From Adenanthera pavonina (Eukaryota > Streptophyta > Magnoliopsida > Fabales > Fabaceae): DNA of 64,000 bases. The stretch covers positions 36,577,001 to 36,641,000 of the forward strand of contig JAIVEN010000007.1 in NCBI GenBank assembly GCA_026686845.1, written 5' to 3'. Positions 33,638-45,695 of the stretch are shown in pieces; positions within the stretch are counted from its first letter, which is position 1, and each line of letters opens with the position of its first letter. The notes beneath the pieces are model-generated. The model did not search any database and was not told where the DNA came from. It worked only from the letters and a program-made list of their open reading frames with translations. The position numbers and the translations under genes are program-made.

Positions 33638-35579
33638 GGGGCCGAGGGGGTAAATAAAGAAGGCCTCTGCTGGAAGTAAAGCTATTTTTCATATCAGCTT
33701 CTTCTCACCTAAAGCCCATATCTGAGATACTCATCTATGCATATGTATAGTTATGGTATTTTTTTAATGAGATAATTATAAATGTATTAATATTAAGTAA
33801 ATTTGCCATTAAATTGCAGCGCATGTTTTAAATCTATTTTATATCGTTAGCTATTCTGTTTGTTTTCCCCTTTTACTCAAGATTGTTATGAATGGTTGTG
33901 GATTTGTGGGTGTATGCATATAAACTGAAGAAATAGTTGGTCTCATGATTTAAATTATATGGAATTGATATACTTGGGTTTTATTTTTAGCACTCTAACT
34001 GAAGAATTTTAGAGACAGGGAAGAAATACATATTCATTAAGAATATTTTTTCGTTGATGAAAGCTAATTGTCATATAGTGATATCGCAAGCGAGTAGAAT
34101 AAAATCACTATTTGGACTTTTCTCTCTTGTCCATAGTAGAGGCATTCAAAGGGGAGGTTAAAAAGATTTCTCTACACAAATATGCTTATGCCTAATTCCC
34201 CTTAATTCTCTATAACATGAAAGATATGGGGTAGTCTTAAAATAACCATTCCCCCTAATTTTATTTTATTGATGAAAATTGCATAATAAGTGCTAATTTA
34301 TATTAGGCTTAGACTTTTATTTTATTTTACCTAATAATAGTGGATTTAATTGTGTAATCTAACACTAACCTTTTTCCCTTCTCTTAATTTGCTTATACGG
34401 TAACCAAATAAATCCACAAAATAGATTACTGCGACTCATAACATCAAGGGTTTTGGAGATTCTTAATTTTTTCGTTTTCTGTAAGTTACATAGAATAAGT
34501 CATTTGAGAGAAACACGGGAAGGTAGATACATTATTAACCATTTTGTCTATAGCTTTTACATCTTCTTCTCTTGCATCCATACCTTTCAGTCTGCATTTT
34601 CACTGCTGCGCAGCACTGCACAGAGAGAGATGGAGAGAATGGGGTGGGGTTTCTTTCTCTCTCTGTCCAACAATGCGCAGCAGCAGTTTTGCATAGCAGA
34701 GGTTCTGAGCTTTCTAGTTCCCCTTGCTCTTTCTGTTTCGTTTACTTAACAGTTTTGGCAGTTCGTTGGGTTTTTAACGGTTTTTTCTATTTCAACTTAT
34801 TAGTCGCTTTTTTTTTAAATTTAAGGCCGGTTTGGTTTTAAGTTTCCAAATTTAAGATAAAATAAAGTGAATGTGATCAAAATAAAATTTGGGTAAAAAT
34901 AGGTTTATTATAACGTGATATGTATTTAGATTTTTTTTTATCACAAAAGTAAGTTTGGTAAATTAATTGTGAAGCAAAAGTACGTTTACAAATCCAAATG
35001 TATCTTTCTCGGTTCATTGGCCAACTATAGAGATAAAAGTAAATTTACAAAATAAAATTTAAAAATAAATAAAACAACATGTTAGCTCAAAATAAAGTTT
35101 CCAAATTTTGAGTTAGAAATTGTCAACAATTTTCCAAATGGGTTCTGAAATATTTAAAATATAAGTTATTTTATAAAATTTATAACATTTAATATTTTTT
35201 TCATTTTTACCCATTTTGAGAGTAATGTAATGAAAATAGTTATGATGAAGAGATATTAAAAGTTATATAATTAAGATAGAGTTATAATTTAATAGAGAAA
35301 ATTTTAAAAAAGTTAGGGTAATTTTTAAAAATTCAAAGATTCCAACTAATTTTAATCATCTACCTTGCCAATGTTAACTTATAATTTGATAGAGAGTATT
35401 TTGTATTTCTCTCGCCTTTTTTTCTTGTTATATCATGGTATATTATCGTTAATGTGTATATAAAAATATAAACCTTGCTCAAAATGACATGTGTCCAAGG
35501 GCGGGATGAAATTGCTTTTTTATTATTATTATTATTATTACTGGGGGATGAAGCCCAAGGGAAGAAGCCGAGACTACAA
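33638..35579. other. Thioredoxin 3' UTR and intergenic sequence
   Basis: No gene recognised. At 34600-34690 two near-palindromic GCGCAG/CAGCAG stretches flank a GAGA-rich run. Overlapping short ORFs here have no family resemblance. A possible MITE-like stretch (GGCCGGTTTGG at ~34825 to CCAAATGGGTTC at ~35136) was seen but its ends do not pair well. A (TTA)n run lies at ~35520-35540. Confidence 0.45.
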
Positions 35580-38500
35580 ACTATGCATTGAAACATCTTC
35601 TAATATGAAGATTCTTGCTTCCAAGAGGAATTATTATGGCTGCAAAAATCTAGAAGTAATTGGATTAATCTCGGGGATAGTAATACAGTGTTCTACCATA
35701 GGCAAGCTCTAATTCGATGCCAACGTAATAGAGTACAATCGTTCCATAGTGTAAACGGTGAATGGGTTAATGATGAAATGCGGCTTGCTACGATGGCTAG
35801 GGATTTCTTCTCGCAGCTTTATATGCTTGAAAGTCCCATTTATACCCCGTCTAACATCTTAGGTATGTTTCCCCCTATATCGGATTCCTCTTACTGTTCG
35901 CTGGATAAAAGTGTCTCTATGGAAGAAGTTAAAAGGGCTTTGTTTGACATGAAACGTATTAAATCCCCTGGTATTGATGGTTTGCATGCCCTCTTTTTTC
36001 AAAACCAGTGAGATATCTCTGGAGATTCTCTATTTACCGTGATTAAGAATTTCTTTGAAGGTCGTTCTTTAAATCCAACTCTTAACCATACTATGATTGC
36101 TCTTATCCTAAAGTCCCCACAGTATTTTAAGGAATTCAAGCCCATTAGCCTTTGTAATGTGGCTTACATAATCATGAAAGTTATAGATCGCCTCAAGTCT
36201 TTAATGCCTATCCTGACCCTTCCTTACCAGACTAGCTTTATTGAGGATAAAAGCATAACTGATAATATCATTACAATTCAGGAGGCTATTCACTTTATGT
36301 ATTTAAAGAAAGGCAAAACTAGTTGGATGACTATTAAGGTTGATTTGGAAAAAGTTTTTGATTGTCTGAAATGGGAATTTGTGGAAGAGACCTTACATAA
36401 TGCTAAACTCCCTGATTAGATAATTAGAGTAATCATGTAATATCTTATTCCTTCCTTCATGCAAGTTCTTTGGAATAGCTCTTTTTCTGAAGAGTTTAAA
36501 CCCATGAGAGGTATACGACAGTGTGACCCTTTGTTACCTTATATATATTTTTTTTGTATGGAAAAATTGTCTCAATCTATTCATGCTGAGGATATAACTG
36601 GTAATTGGAAAGTAATTAGATTAGGTAGAGGGGGCCTAACTTTATCTCATTTATTCTTTGCTGATGATCTTATTCTTTTCTCTAATACTACTGATGCTCA
36701 AGGTGACTTGATTTGTAGAATCTTGCATGAATTTTGTGTTTCTTCAGATCATCATGTCAGTCAAACTAAAACAAAAGTTTACTTCTCTGACAATGTCAAT
36801 GATGTCATGGCTCTATTCATATGCCAAAAGTGAGGCTACCAACATACTTTTCATCTTGAAAGATATCTTAGAGTCCTTATTCTTCATGGAAGGATCATAA
36901 AAGCCATTTATAATTATATAGTTGAAAATGTTTAGAAGAAACTTGCCGGTTGGAAAGCCAAATCTCTTTCTCTTGCAGGTAGGATCACATTGGCAAAGTC
37001 TATTCTTTCCACGATTCCATATTTTACTATACAAAGCACCTTACCCTCTTCTTGTTGCAATACAGTTGAGCAGTTTATTAGACATTTTATTTGGGCCTGT
37101 GATACATAAAAAGGGATTAGTCTCTTGCGTTGAGACAACATGTGCATGCCTACAAAGTTTGGAGGTTGTGGTTTAAAAAAGTTGCAATGTCAAAATTATG
37201 CTTTCTTGTCCAAACTTTTGTACAAGATTTTTGTTGAACCTAATCTCTTGTAGGTCAAGATCCTCCATAGAAAATATAACATCCCGGACTCCTCAAAGAA
37301 TCTTCCTAAGAAACAAGTTAGCTCTCATTTATGGAAGAGTTTATGTAAAGTGCAGAATGGTACAGCTTTACAAATATGTTGGAATCCTGGAAATGGGAAG
37401 GAGCTGAGATTTTGGGCTGATAATTTGGTTGGTGATTTGGGCCCTCTAAAAAATTTAACCTTCGCACAAATTTTTTAAGAGAAACTTGAAAGACCTATCT
37501 CTTATTTTATTGACAAGAAAAGTGAATGTAAATGGTATCTTTTTTAGCATCTTCTTCCTCCTAATCAAGGTTTGAAAAATAGAACCGGACATGCCAGTTT
37601 GACTGATCGAATCAGGAACCAATCCCAGGTCCAATCTAGTCACATATCTCAATCGTCTGTTTTCAGAATCGGTGGAAAAACCGGTCGAACTAGTCACGAA
37701 CCAATCAAAAAGCGGTTGAACTATTTCAATTTTTTTTTTTAATTTTTAAGATAAAATAGCATTATTTTTAGTACTAAGTGATATTATTTTTGTATAAATT
37801 TTTTATTTCTACATTATAATATTGTATAAGCATTATTATGATATATAATTATTAATAATGATAAATTTACTTAACAAATAATGTGAAAATAAAATATTAA
37901 TTGACTATTTTGAATTCAAAATATAATTATAAATGAATGTTGACTTATTTAAATTTTAATATTAGATTATGAAACTTATTAATAATATTTTTAATTTTCT
38001 ACATAATATATAAAATTAAAAAATTATTAAATTTATTACCACCTATTTAATTCCGGTTAAATCATAATTGAATCATTGAACTCTGAACAAGTACTTTAAC
38101 TAATGTCCAATCCAATTTTTTGAACTTGACTGCTCCTGACATACTCCTTCAGATTGCCTCAAAGAAGATCCATGTGAACTCGGATACTACAAGTGCTTGC
38201 TTTTGGACTTGCACTAGATCTGGAGATTTTATTGTCTCGTCTGCTTACATAGCTATGTGCGAAGATGACTGGCCTCCAATAGACCCGAATTGGAGTCTTA
38301 TTTGGAAATGGCCTGGGATGCAACACGTTAAGACTTTCTCTGGTTGTCTGCGAAAGGTAAATTGCTCACAAATGCTAAAAGGAAAAGAAGGCATATGACT
38401 GACTCTTCACATTGTCAACTTTGTAACAGTCTTGTAAAAGATATGGACCATGTCCTTTGAAAATGCCCCTTTGCATATCAGACTCGAAGTTTGATAGTAC

Positions 38501-38863
38501 CTGATAAATATAAGAATGCCTTCTTTGGTACCCCTTTCAAGGTGTAGTTTTTTTATCACATTAACCCAAAGAAATCTGGCAAAGATTGGCAGCTTTTCTT
38601 TGGTTACTTATGTTGGAAATTATAGAATATTAGAAACAAAAGGATCTTCACTAACAATTCTTTCACTCATGAAAGAGTTCTCTTAGAAGCTAGTACCTTA
38701 GTTGATTACACTCTTAGATCAGAAAGGTACTCCGTTTTTTCTAATTTTCTGCACCTCTCTTTTAGTGTTTTTTGTTGCCTCTGTTTTGGAGGCTTCCTTT
38801 TGTTCGTTGTACGTTCTTTGATCTCTTTCGAATGAATTCAATCTTCTCATTAAAAAAAAAAAA
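35580..38863 (+). mobile_element. L1-type LINE, 5'-truncated, dead
   Basis: Begins inside ORF2 with EELLWLQKSRSNWINLGDSN (~35620), the linker before the RT. The RT follows: MKRIKSPGIDGLHALFFQ, LNHTMIALILKSPQYFKEFK, VDLEKVFDCLKWEFVEE, GIRQCDPLLPYIY and the catalytic box FFADDLILFS (~36655-36685). AGRITLAKSILSTIP, the zinc-binding domain and RNKRIFTNNSF come next, ending in an A-tail at ~38851-38863. Stops after FQNQ, KLPD, ICQK and elsewhere disable it. The endonuclease and ORF1 are absent. A ~567-bp hAT-like element interrupts it at 37566-38132. Its last ~400 bp were also copied into segment A. Confidence 0.9.
37566..38132. mobile_element. hAT-like MITE nested in the LINE
   Basis: Interrupts the LINE phrase LLPPDILLQIASKKI. 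Flanks CTCCTAAT (37558-37565) and CTCCTGAC (38133-38140) look like an aged 8-bp duplication. The left end CAAGGTTTGAAAAAT and the reversed right end CAAGTTCAAAAAATTGG are similar inverted termini, and sub-terminal CCGGTT motifs are present. The rest is AT-rich with no coding capacity. Confidence 0.6.
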
Positions 38864-39117
38864 GAGGGGTTTGGGATCCCAACAGAACAAGCCCCTGCTG
38901 AACACACGACTCAACTAGTTATTGTTGAGGAGTTAATTAGAAAAAAAATTGTCCTTCGAGAATGAACCGATTTCTCAAACACTTTTTGCCCAAAAAAAAT
39001 CTCAAACACTCTTCTTTCTCACCATTACACTTACTGATGAGAGAATAACTTCAAAGACTAAGAATGTATATCTAGTTTTTTTTTAAAAAAATACTCGTTG
39101 TTCTTTATTTTCCACTT

Positions 39118-39191
39118 CAAAGATTTTCAACCACAGAAGATTTCCATTGGGATCCAAAGATTTTCAACCGCGGAAGATTTCCATTGGAATC
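39118..39191. repeat. 37-bp tandem duplication in the copy B promoter
   Basis: Units 39118-39154 and 39155-39191 begin CAAAGATTTTCAACC and end GAAGATTTCCATTGG(G/A)ATC. Copy A has this sequence once. Confidence 0.85.
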
Positions 39192-39747
39192 CCATTCCCT
39201 TTTCTCTTTCTTTATTTCCACTTTCTTATTCCAAAATGCTTATTGAAATGATCTCATTCCAAAGCAATGTTTACACAGGCAAGCCATAACATGTGCTTTC
39301 GTATCTTGCTGTCTCAATTTTTCTTCGATCCAGCCATACATTGCCTCTGTACTTGACAGAATGTGAGGAGAAAATTTTATTGATCCATTTTTATTATAAT
39401 CACCGACAAACCGCCTCCTCAACCTATAGAACCAGGCACTCGCTTTCCAGCATTTATACGTACCCTTGTTTGATTTCCCAATTCTGTTTGTTTCCTGAGA
39501 AAGATGGGGCCTCTTATCATTATTCCTTCTCGGTTTCTTTGTTATATTTTCCTTGTGTTCAGTGCAGCTACAATCCACGTCCAAGCCTTAGCTTGGCTTC
39601 ATGCTCATGCAACCTTCTATGGAGCCGATCAAAATCCCACTGCATTGGGTAAAGTCTTCTTTTTATTTCTTTTCCAAACTTAAAAATAAAATTATAATAA
39701 ATATGTCCGTAATTTATTTGTATATTGCATTGATAAGGAAAGAGTTA

Positions 39748-39986
39748 CTCACTCCAATCTATATTATAAGACATTTTATATGATAAATTTTTCTTTTGAT
39801 TTTACCATTATTTTTAATATTTTCTCTCTCCTCACTTATAACTCTACAATCATAATAAAATATGATATCTAATAGGGATAAAATAGAAAATATGAGTATT
39901 TTTTATATTAATTTTAATTAAAAAAATAATTTTTTTAATATGCATATAATTAATATAAAATATATTTTAATATGGAATAGAGGAAG
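39748..39986. mobile_element. Stowaway-like MITE in intron 1 of expansin copy B
   Basis: A 239-bp AT-rich insert with TA duplicated on both sides (39746-39747, 39987-39988). Termini CTCACTCCAATCTATATTAT and reversed right end CTTCCTCTATTCCATATT match the CTCCCTCCGT-type Tc1/mariner Stowaway ends. Copy A has the empty site AGAGTTAATATAT at the same place. Confidence 0.88.
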
Positions 39987-40160
39987 TAATATATAAATAT
40001 ATGACGAGGCAGGAGGAGCATGTGGTTACGATGATACGTTTCATGCTGGGTTTGGAGTGAACACAGTAGCAGTGAGCACGATGCTGTTCAGAGGTGGTGA
40101 GGTTTGTGGCGCATGCTACCGAGTGATGTGAGTGATGTGCGACTACTGGCTCGACTCTAA

Positions 40161-40464
40161 GGCCCTGTTTGGTTCAAAGTTTTTCAGGAGAAGGGGAAGG
40201 GAAGGGAGGGGATTTAATTCCCCTCAATCCCCTCCCCCATCCCCTTTTTTATTCCCCCCAATTTGGGGTTTTTTTTTTAGGGAATTGAGTTTTATTATTC
40301 AATCCCCTCCAATCTCTTCTTGAACCAAATAATATTTCATTAAAATTCCTCCAATCCCTTTTCCTCAAATTCCACCAAATAAGGGAATTTTAAAATCTCT
40401 CAAATCTCCTCCCCTCAATTAAAATCCCTCCCCTTCCTTCCTTTCGGTTGAACCAAACAGACCC
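40161..40464. mobile_element. Tourist-like (PIF/Harbinger) MITE in exon 2 of expansin copy B
   Basis: A 304-bp insert with termini GGCCCTGTTTGGTTCAA and, reversed, GGGTCTGTTTGGTTCAA, flanked by TAA on both sides (40158-40160, 40465-40467). Copy A shows the uninterrupted codons (CGACCCTAAATGGTGCC). The interior is C/T-rich (CCCCTCC repeats). Confidence 0.92.
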
Positions 40465-41523
40465 TAAATGGTGCCTTCGAGGCTTCACCGCCACCAACTT
40501 CTGCCCTCCCAACAACCATGAAGGGTGGTGCGACCCACCTCACCACCACTTCGACATGTCAATGCCTGCTTTCTTTCGCATTGCACGACAAGGCAACGAA
40601 GGCATCGTTCCTGTCCTCTACACAAGGTAATGAACAGAACATATATAGTATTATCCTATAAACAAAGCCATATGTATGCGATGAAGTGAAGTGGACACAT
40701 GCAGGGTGAGATGCAAGAGAAGAGGGGGGAGTGAGGTTCACGTTGAAGGGGCAATGGAACTTCAACATGGTCATTATATCCAACGTTGGAGGGAGCGGAG
40801 AGATAAAGGGTGTGTGGATCAGAGGGTGGAGATCAACGACGTGGTCTCCTATGCACAGGAACAGAGGAGCCTACTGGCAAACCAACATGGACCTTCGACA
40901 CCAAAGCCTCTCCTTCAAGCTCACCTTGTCCGATTCCACCCCACCTCTCTTCCCCAATGTCGTTCCTTCCTCTTGGTCCTTCGGCCAGACTTTTTCATCA
41001 GACTCTCAGTTCTTCTCATGACAATTTCTCACACACATATAATACCCAAAACCAACCAACTTTTTTATGGTTGGTATTTATATGATATCTTCGTCTTTTT
41101 TTAAAAAAATTTTTTCCAAATGATTCAATAAGGGGGACTATGATGATTCAATAAAGGGGACTATGTTATTCTTTTATTTTATATATTTGTGCAAGCTCCA
41201 AGTGCTGGGAGCATGATCAAGTTTTTTTATTGTTATGATCAATCTTTTTTATTGCTTACGAATTATTGTTCAATTTTTTGGCCGTACGGAAATCAGAAAA
41301 TGGTAATCAAAGAAATGGGTGAAATGTGATTAGAATTTGCCAAGGGTTGGAATTTCAGATTACATCGTTTTCACCTTATTCACATCCTTGGAAATTAATG
41401 AGTCTAGGATAACGTATCACTAATCATCAAGCTAAAAATAAAATTAAAAGAAGTTCTTTTGTTTAGTAAATTTTATGCCAAGAGAGTGTTACTGTTACAT
41501 GAACCAAGCTTTTGGGCCATCAT

Positions 41524-41927
41524 TTTTCCTCTAATATGATTTCATTAAATTTTTTTCCTTAAATTATATGTTAAATTTAGTGCTTTATAATTAACTACAT
41601 AACCTAGAAAAGTTAACTTTTAAACATTAAAATTTTTTTTCCTTAAATTGATAAAGTGCGGGTATAGACGTCAGGATCAAGATCAATAACTATTTCGCGC
41701 GTTTACTTCAATAATTTTTGGATGTAAAAAATGTAGTGACTTACTCCAAATAGTTTGATTGGATTTTTACTTTTTGTGAAAATTTGATTAAGAGCTTTGC
41801 CAATGAGCAAACTAGAGCTTAAAAGAAGAAAGGGGGCAAATCCCATCAAATAAAAAGACTATCAAACTAGGCATTACTCACACGACATTACCCGAACATT
41901 TTTCACCCATTGACTGCATTTCAGGAG
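41524..41927. other. Intergenic and PPR gene leader
   Basis: No gene seen. AT-rich, ending in the probable 5' UTR of the PPR gene. Confidence 0.5.
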
Positions 41928-44725
41928 ATGGCAACTGCAGTCTTCTTTGCAAACCTGAAAATTTCTCTGAACTTGACTGCAAAACTCTTACTTTCAAGAT
42001 CCTTCTCTTCTGCAAATGTACGGCCTGCCACTTACAGAAGAAACCTCGCCTCTAGAATCATTCCTCTTGGACACCCTTCAATCAGTTTAGTCCCCGTTCT
42101 TGATCAGTGGGTCGAAGAAGGTAACGCTGTCCATGACTTCGAGCTCCGGACCATCGTCAAAACCCTCCGTGGCCGCCTCCGCTCCAAGCAAGCACTCGAG
42201 GTAGGTCTTTCTGTTGGCTTTTCTTTCCTGTGGCTGAGCGAGACAATATGGATTTTGTTTTCATGTAATTTATGCGGCAAATTGTGCGGAAAAGAAAGAT
42301 ATGGGTAAGTAGACTTCCTCTTTTTTAATCTGAGAGTGCCCGTTAATCTGTAAATTGAGTATTCAATTTTTGCGGTAACATAATGTTCTGTTGCTGGTAA
42401 CGCTGTTGAAGTGAACCAGACCTTAGGTGGTTTGATGACATTTCGAGGTAAATAAAGGGGATTTCAATTTGATGGCATTTCAAGCTTAAGTCTGCATGTT
42501 ATTTGTAATATATAAGAAAAAATGATGGAAAAACAATGATATGCATAAGCAGCATTAGTCTGTTTTAGTCTGAGAGCATTATAAAACTGTAAATTATGGG
42601 TTTTGAGGTGCTATATTTCCTCAATGGCAAGTCAGAAGAACCTCTCTTGTGGGATAAGGCTCATTGTTGATAATGATGGCAAGTCAAAAGAACAGTGAAT
42701 TTAGTGTTTAATGGTGGTTTGAACTATGAGGAATTGATAGTTATTGACTGTGTGGTTAGTCGCAGTGAAAATAGGAATATGAAAAATAAAGGGATGAATG
42801 TAAGATATTTGTATTCTCCAAATACACTGCCAGTTTTCACCTTCCCATTTTCACTCCTTCAAAACCTCACCCTTTAGCTGGATTTGTGCGAGGCTGTTTT
42901 GAGCAGATTCTGAGATATATTCTGACATATGTTTTACACTGCTTTTTTAGTGGTATCTCAAATGAGTAGGTGCATTCTTTTTAAATGATTATTTTGAGAA
43001 TTTTTGAAGTAGTTGTGATAAAATCATAAAAAGGCTTACTTATTCCCTAGATTTTAACCTTTTTCTGAAAAAGTGGGTTCATTTTCCAATGTTTATTCTT
43101 ATAATCCAGAGTGGCGATGAGACTATTTCTATCCAGTATACAGTATTAACTCATTTGCAAATAATATTCTTGGGTTGGAAATTTCTTCTATAATTAGGTG
43201 ATTGGTGACTGTTATTATCTTACTCTTGACAAGCTTGAGCTTATTTTAATCTTCATATTCAGATGTTTATTCTCAGTTGATTAGGAATTGTTGATATCAT
43301 GAATGCTCCAAAATGAAACTGAAGCAAAACTTAATTGCTTGTTGGTTCAATTTTGTTCAAAATGCTCCTCACATCACAGATCCAGAGTACTTATTGACCA
43401 CATTTTAAATGAAACAAAAGTATTCATGGCATCATAACAAGACCAACGAACGATGGCTGAAGTAGAAGGACAAGTGAAATTTTATATTTCTTTCTTCAAT
43501 CCATTCTGCTTATTCCTAGTTACTTTGTTGTTACTATGATATTTTCAACATTGATTACATGGTTTTATGTTACTTGATCCTATGGGTGACTGTTGAAACT
43601 TTGGTGTCTTAGGTTTCTGAGTGGATGAGAAGCAAGGGACTTTGCTCATTTTCTCACGGTGATCAAGCTGTGCAGCTTGATCTTATTGGTAAAGTACGAG
43701 GCCTGAAGTTTGCAGAGAACTATTTTCAAGATCTGAGTGATGTAGACAAAACCGACAAGCATTACGGTGCTCTTTTAAATTGTTATGTCAGGGAACGCTT
43801 ACTTGACAAGTCACTCTCCCTTGTGCATAAGATGAAGGAGTTGGGTTATGCTTCTGTTCTGAACTATAATAATATAATGTGCCTCTATATGCACATAGGT
43901 CAACCTGAGAAAGTCCCTGAGGTGTTTGCACAAATGAAAGAGGATGGAGTGTTTCCAAACGATTTTAGCTACAGGATTTGCATAACTTCTTATGGTGCCA
44001 GATCTGATTTTGTGAATATGGAGAAAGTATTGGAAGAAATGGAAAGGCAAAGCTACATTTTCAAAAGTTGGAGACCATATTCAATGGTGGCCAACTTCTT
44101 CATAAAAGCAGGACTGAAGGAGGAAGCTCTGATTTACTTGAAGAAATGCGAGGACAAGGCCAGTAAGGATGCGGTTGCTTACAATCGTCTGATTTCACAC
44201 TATTCAAATCTTGGGATCAAAAGAGCAGTGATGACATTTTGGAATCTGCAGAAAGCCAGGTGTAAGAAGCAAGTTAACAGGGATTACATAAACATGCTGG
44301 GTTCTATGGTGAAGGTAGGAGAGCTGGAGGAAGCTGAAAAATTGCTCCAGGAATGGGAGTTATCAGGTAATCGTTATGATTTCAGGGTGCCAAACGTCCT
44401 GTTGATTGGGTATTCTCAGAAGGGAATGATTGTAAAAGCTGAAACCATGCTTCGAAGCATGATCAGTAAAGGGAAGACTCCAACTCCTAATAGTTGGGCT
44501 ATCATTGCTTCTGGATATGTGGCCAAGCAGGACATGGAGAAGGCCTTTCAGTGCATGAAGGAAGCTGTGGCTTTAAGGGCTGAGAATGAAGGTTGGAGGC
44601 CAAAACCTGACATCGTTTCTGGCATATTGAGCTGGGTCGCTGATAATAAAAGTAGGGATGAACTAGAAGAATTTGTAAATTCATTAAAAACTGTGATTCC
44701 CATGAAAAGGGACATGTTTCTTTGA
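41928..44725 (+). CDS. P-type pentatricopeptide repeat protein, probably mitochondrial, 2 exons, likely C-terminally truncated
   Basis: Exons 41928-42200 and 43613-44725 (donor GT 42201-42202, acceptor AG 43611-43612) join in phase to 461 codons. PPR proteins bind organellar RNA, one base per repeat. The first ~45 residues (MATAVFFANLKIS, LLLSRSFSSANVRPATYRRN) are Arg/Ser-rich and lack acids, as in mitochondrial presequences. Degenerate 35-residue repeats follow: HYGALLNCYVRERLLDKSLS, NYNNIMCLYMHIGQPEKVPE, SYRICITSYGARSDFVNMEK, AYNRLISHYSNLGIKRAVM and PNVLLIGYSQKGMIVKAETM. It resembles the At4g21705/At2g20710-type subgroup. The stop at 44723-44725 comes after MKRDMFL, while family-like coding continues one frame off to 44841 (separate entry). 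Confidence 0.9.
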
Positions 44726-44841
44726 TTAAGGTGTATGATAGATGTGGGACGGAAGTAGATGGGATTTTAGAGAGAATGAAGGCTGATAGGATAGTGTTGG
44801 ATGAAGAAGTGGAGAACATCCTTAGCTCAAAAGGGCAATAA
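44726..44841 (+). pseudogene. Out-of-frame C-terminal extension of the PPR gene
   Basis: In the frame beginning TTG at 44722 the sequence reads LIKVYDRCGTEVDGILERMK, then ADRIVLDEEVENILSSKGQ and TAA at 44839-44841. This looks like the normal family C-terminus (LIKA..-AGKEVDGLL-MKAD in relatives). One missing base near 44717-44722 explains the shift. It could be a real truncating allele or a sequencing error in the T-run. Confidence 0.7.
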
Positions 44842-45695
44842 TATCAATTTTCTTATTCTTCATTCTTTGGTAGAGCTAGCAATTATGGGTCAAATCCGAT
44901 GATCTAACTTATTTAACATGATAAAATTAAAGTAGGTGGGTTGAACTTTAAAAATGATTTTCCAAATAGGAAATAAACTTTTAAGTTTGAGCCCATGGCT
45001 TCGATGGGCTAACTCGCGTGGGTCACCTATTTCTTTTTAATATTAAAAAATATATTATTTTATTAATTAGTGATATATAAATTATAAAATTTAAATATTA
45101 TATTAATTTTTTATAAATAATAATGATAATTAATTATATTAATTTAAATACTTATATAAAAAATTAAAAATTAAAAACGAGATCTACTCCACACAGACTC
45201 ATACTTATAAAACCAAACCCATTTTAGAAGTCAAGCTTTTCGGGCAGGTTAGCCCAATTTGTCCGTATTTTTTCACTCATTAAAGTATTAGCAAAGAGAT
45301 GAAATGGTTGTTTACTTATATTGAATAAAATGAGCCAAATTGCTTGGGTGACAAATTTTTAGTTGTTTCAACAAAAAATAATTTTTTTTACACAAATACA
45401 TAATGTGATTTTTTTACAAAACAAATATATTAATCTTGCAATTCTATGTTCTATAAAATATTAATATTTTTGTCAGATAAATTAGAATTTTTTTTGGATT
45501 AAATTCTTGTTTTTGTTGGAAATTTCCATTGCATTTGTTGGGCTTGAGCCCAAGTCCATCACTGCTTCGTATCTAGCATGCCTGTTGTCTCGTCCGTCCT
45601 TTCTTTCTTTCAAGTTTCAATGCTACCGAGTTATCGACTCGACCCGTTCTTTCACTTGACACGCTCACGCACCTGAAGCTTGGAGCCAAAGGACG
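44842..45695. other. Intergenic; possible old hAT-like MITE, then SCI1 leader
   Basis: From 44871 the sequence TAGAGCTAGCAATTATGGGTC looks like the left end of a plant hAT MITE. GGGTTGAAC and GATGGGCTAACTCGCGTGGGTC motifs and an AT-rich core follow. A right end near 45240-45270 (GGGCAGGTTAGCCCAATTTG) is too degraded to fix, and no target duplication was found. The last ~170 bases are a probable 5' UTR. Confidence 0.4.

Larger units (their letters stand above)
39504..41021 (+). pseudogene. EXPA: Alpha-expansin pseudogene (copy B)
   Basis: Exon 1 is 39504-39648 (the first ATG of copy A is CTG here, so it would start MGPLIII). Exon 2 starts at 40013 and exon 3 at ~40711, reading to TGA 41019-41021. 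The gene is dead. A 9-bp duplication (GTGATGTGA, ~40126-40134) adds an in-frame TGA after ACYRVM, a 304-bp MITE sits in exon 2, 12 bp are missing near 40480, and one extra G in a G-run (~40730) shifts exon 3. Exon 1 holds a second MITE in its following intron. It keeps an Arg in IARQGNEG that copy A lost. TATAAAA has become TATAGAA (39425-39431). Confidence 0.92.
38468..41523 (+). repeat. Segment B: inverted duplicate of segment A with expansin pseudogene
   Basis: The plus strand here matches the minus strand of 21258-23987 throughout: LINE tail, promoter, three expansin exons and 3' flank to GCTTTTGGGCCATCAT. Outside these points the two loci differ. Copy B differs by two MITEs (39748-39986, 40161-40464), a 9-bp duplication, a 37-bp tandem duplication and a 201-bp deletion. 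Confidence 0.9.

Noticed and set aside
34453..34841. Two overlapping ORFs of 98 and 89 codons
   Set aside because: No recognisable domain, no start context or splice partners; low-complexity GAGA/GCAGCAG region.
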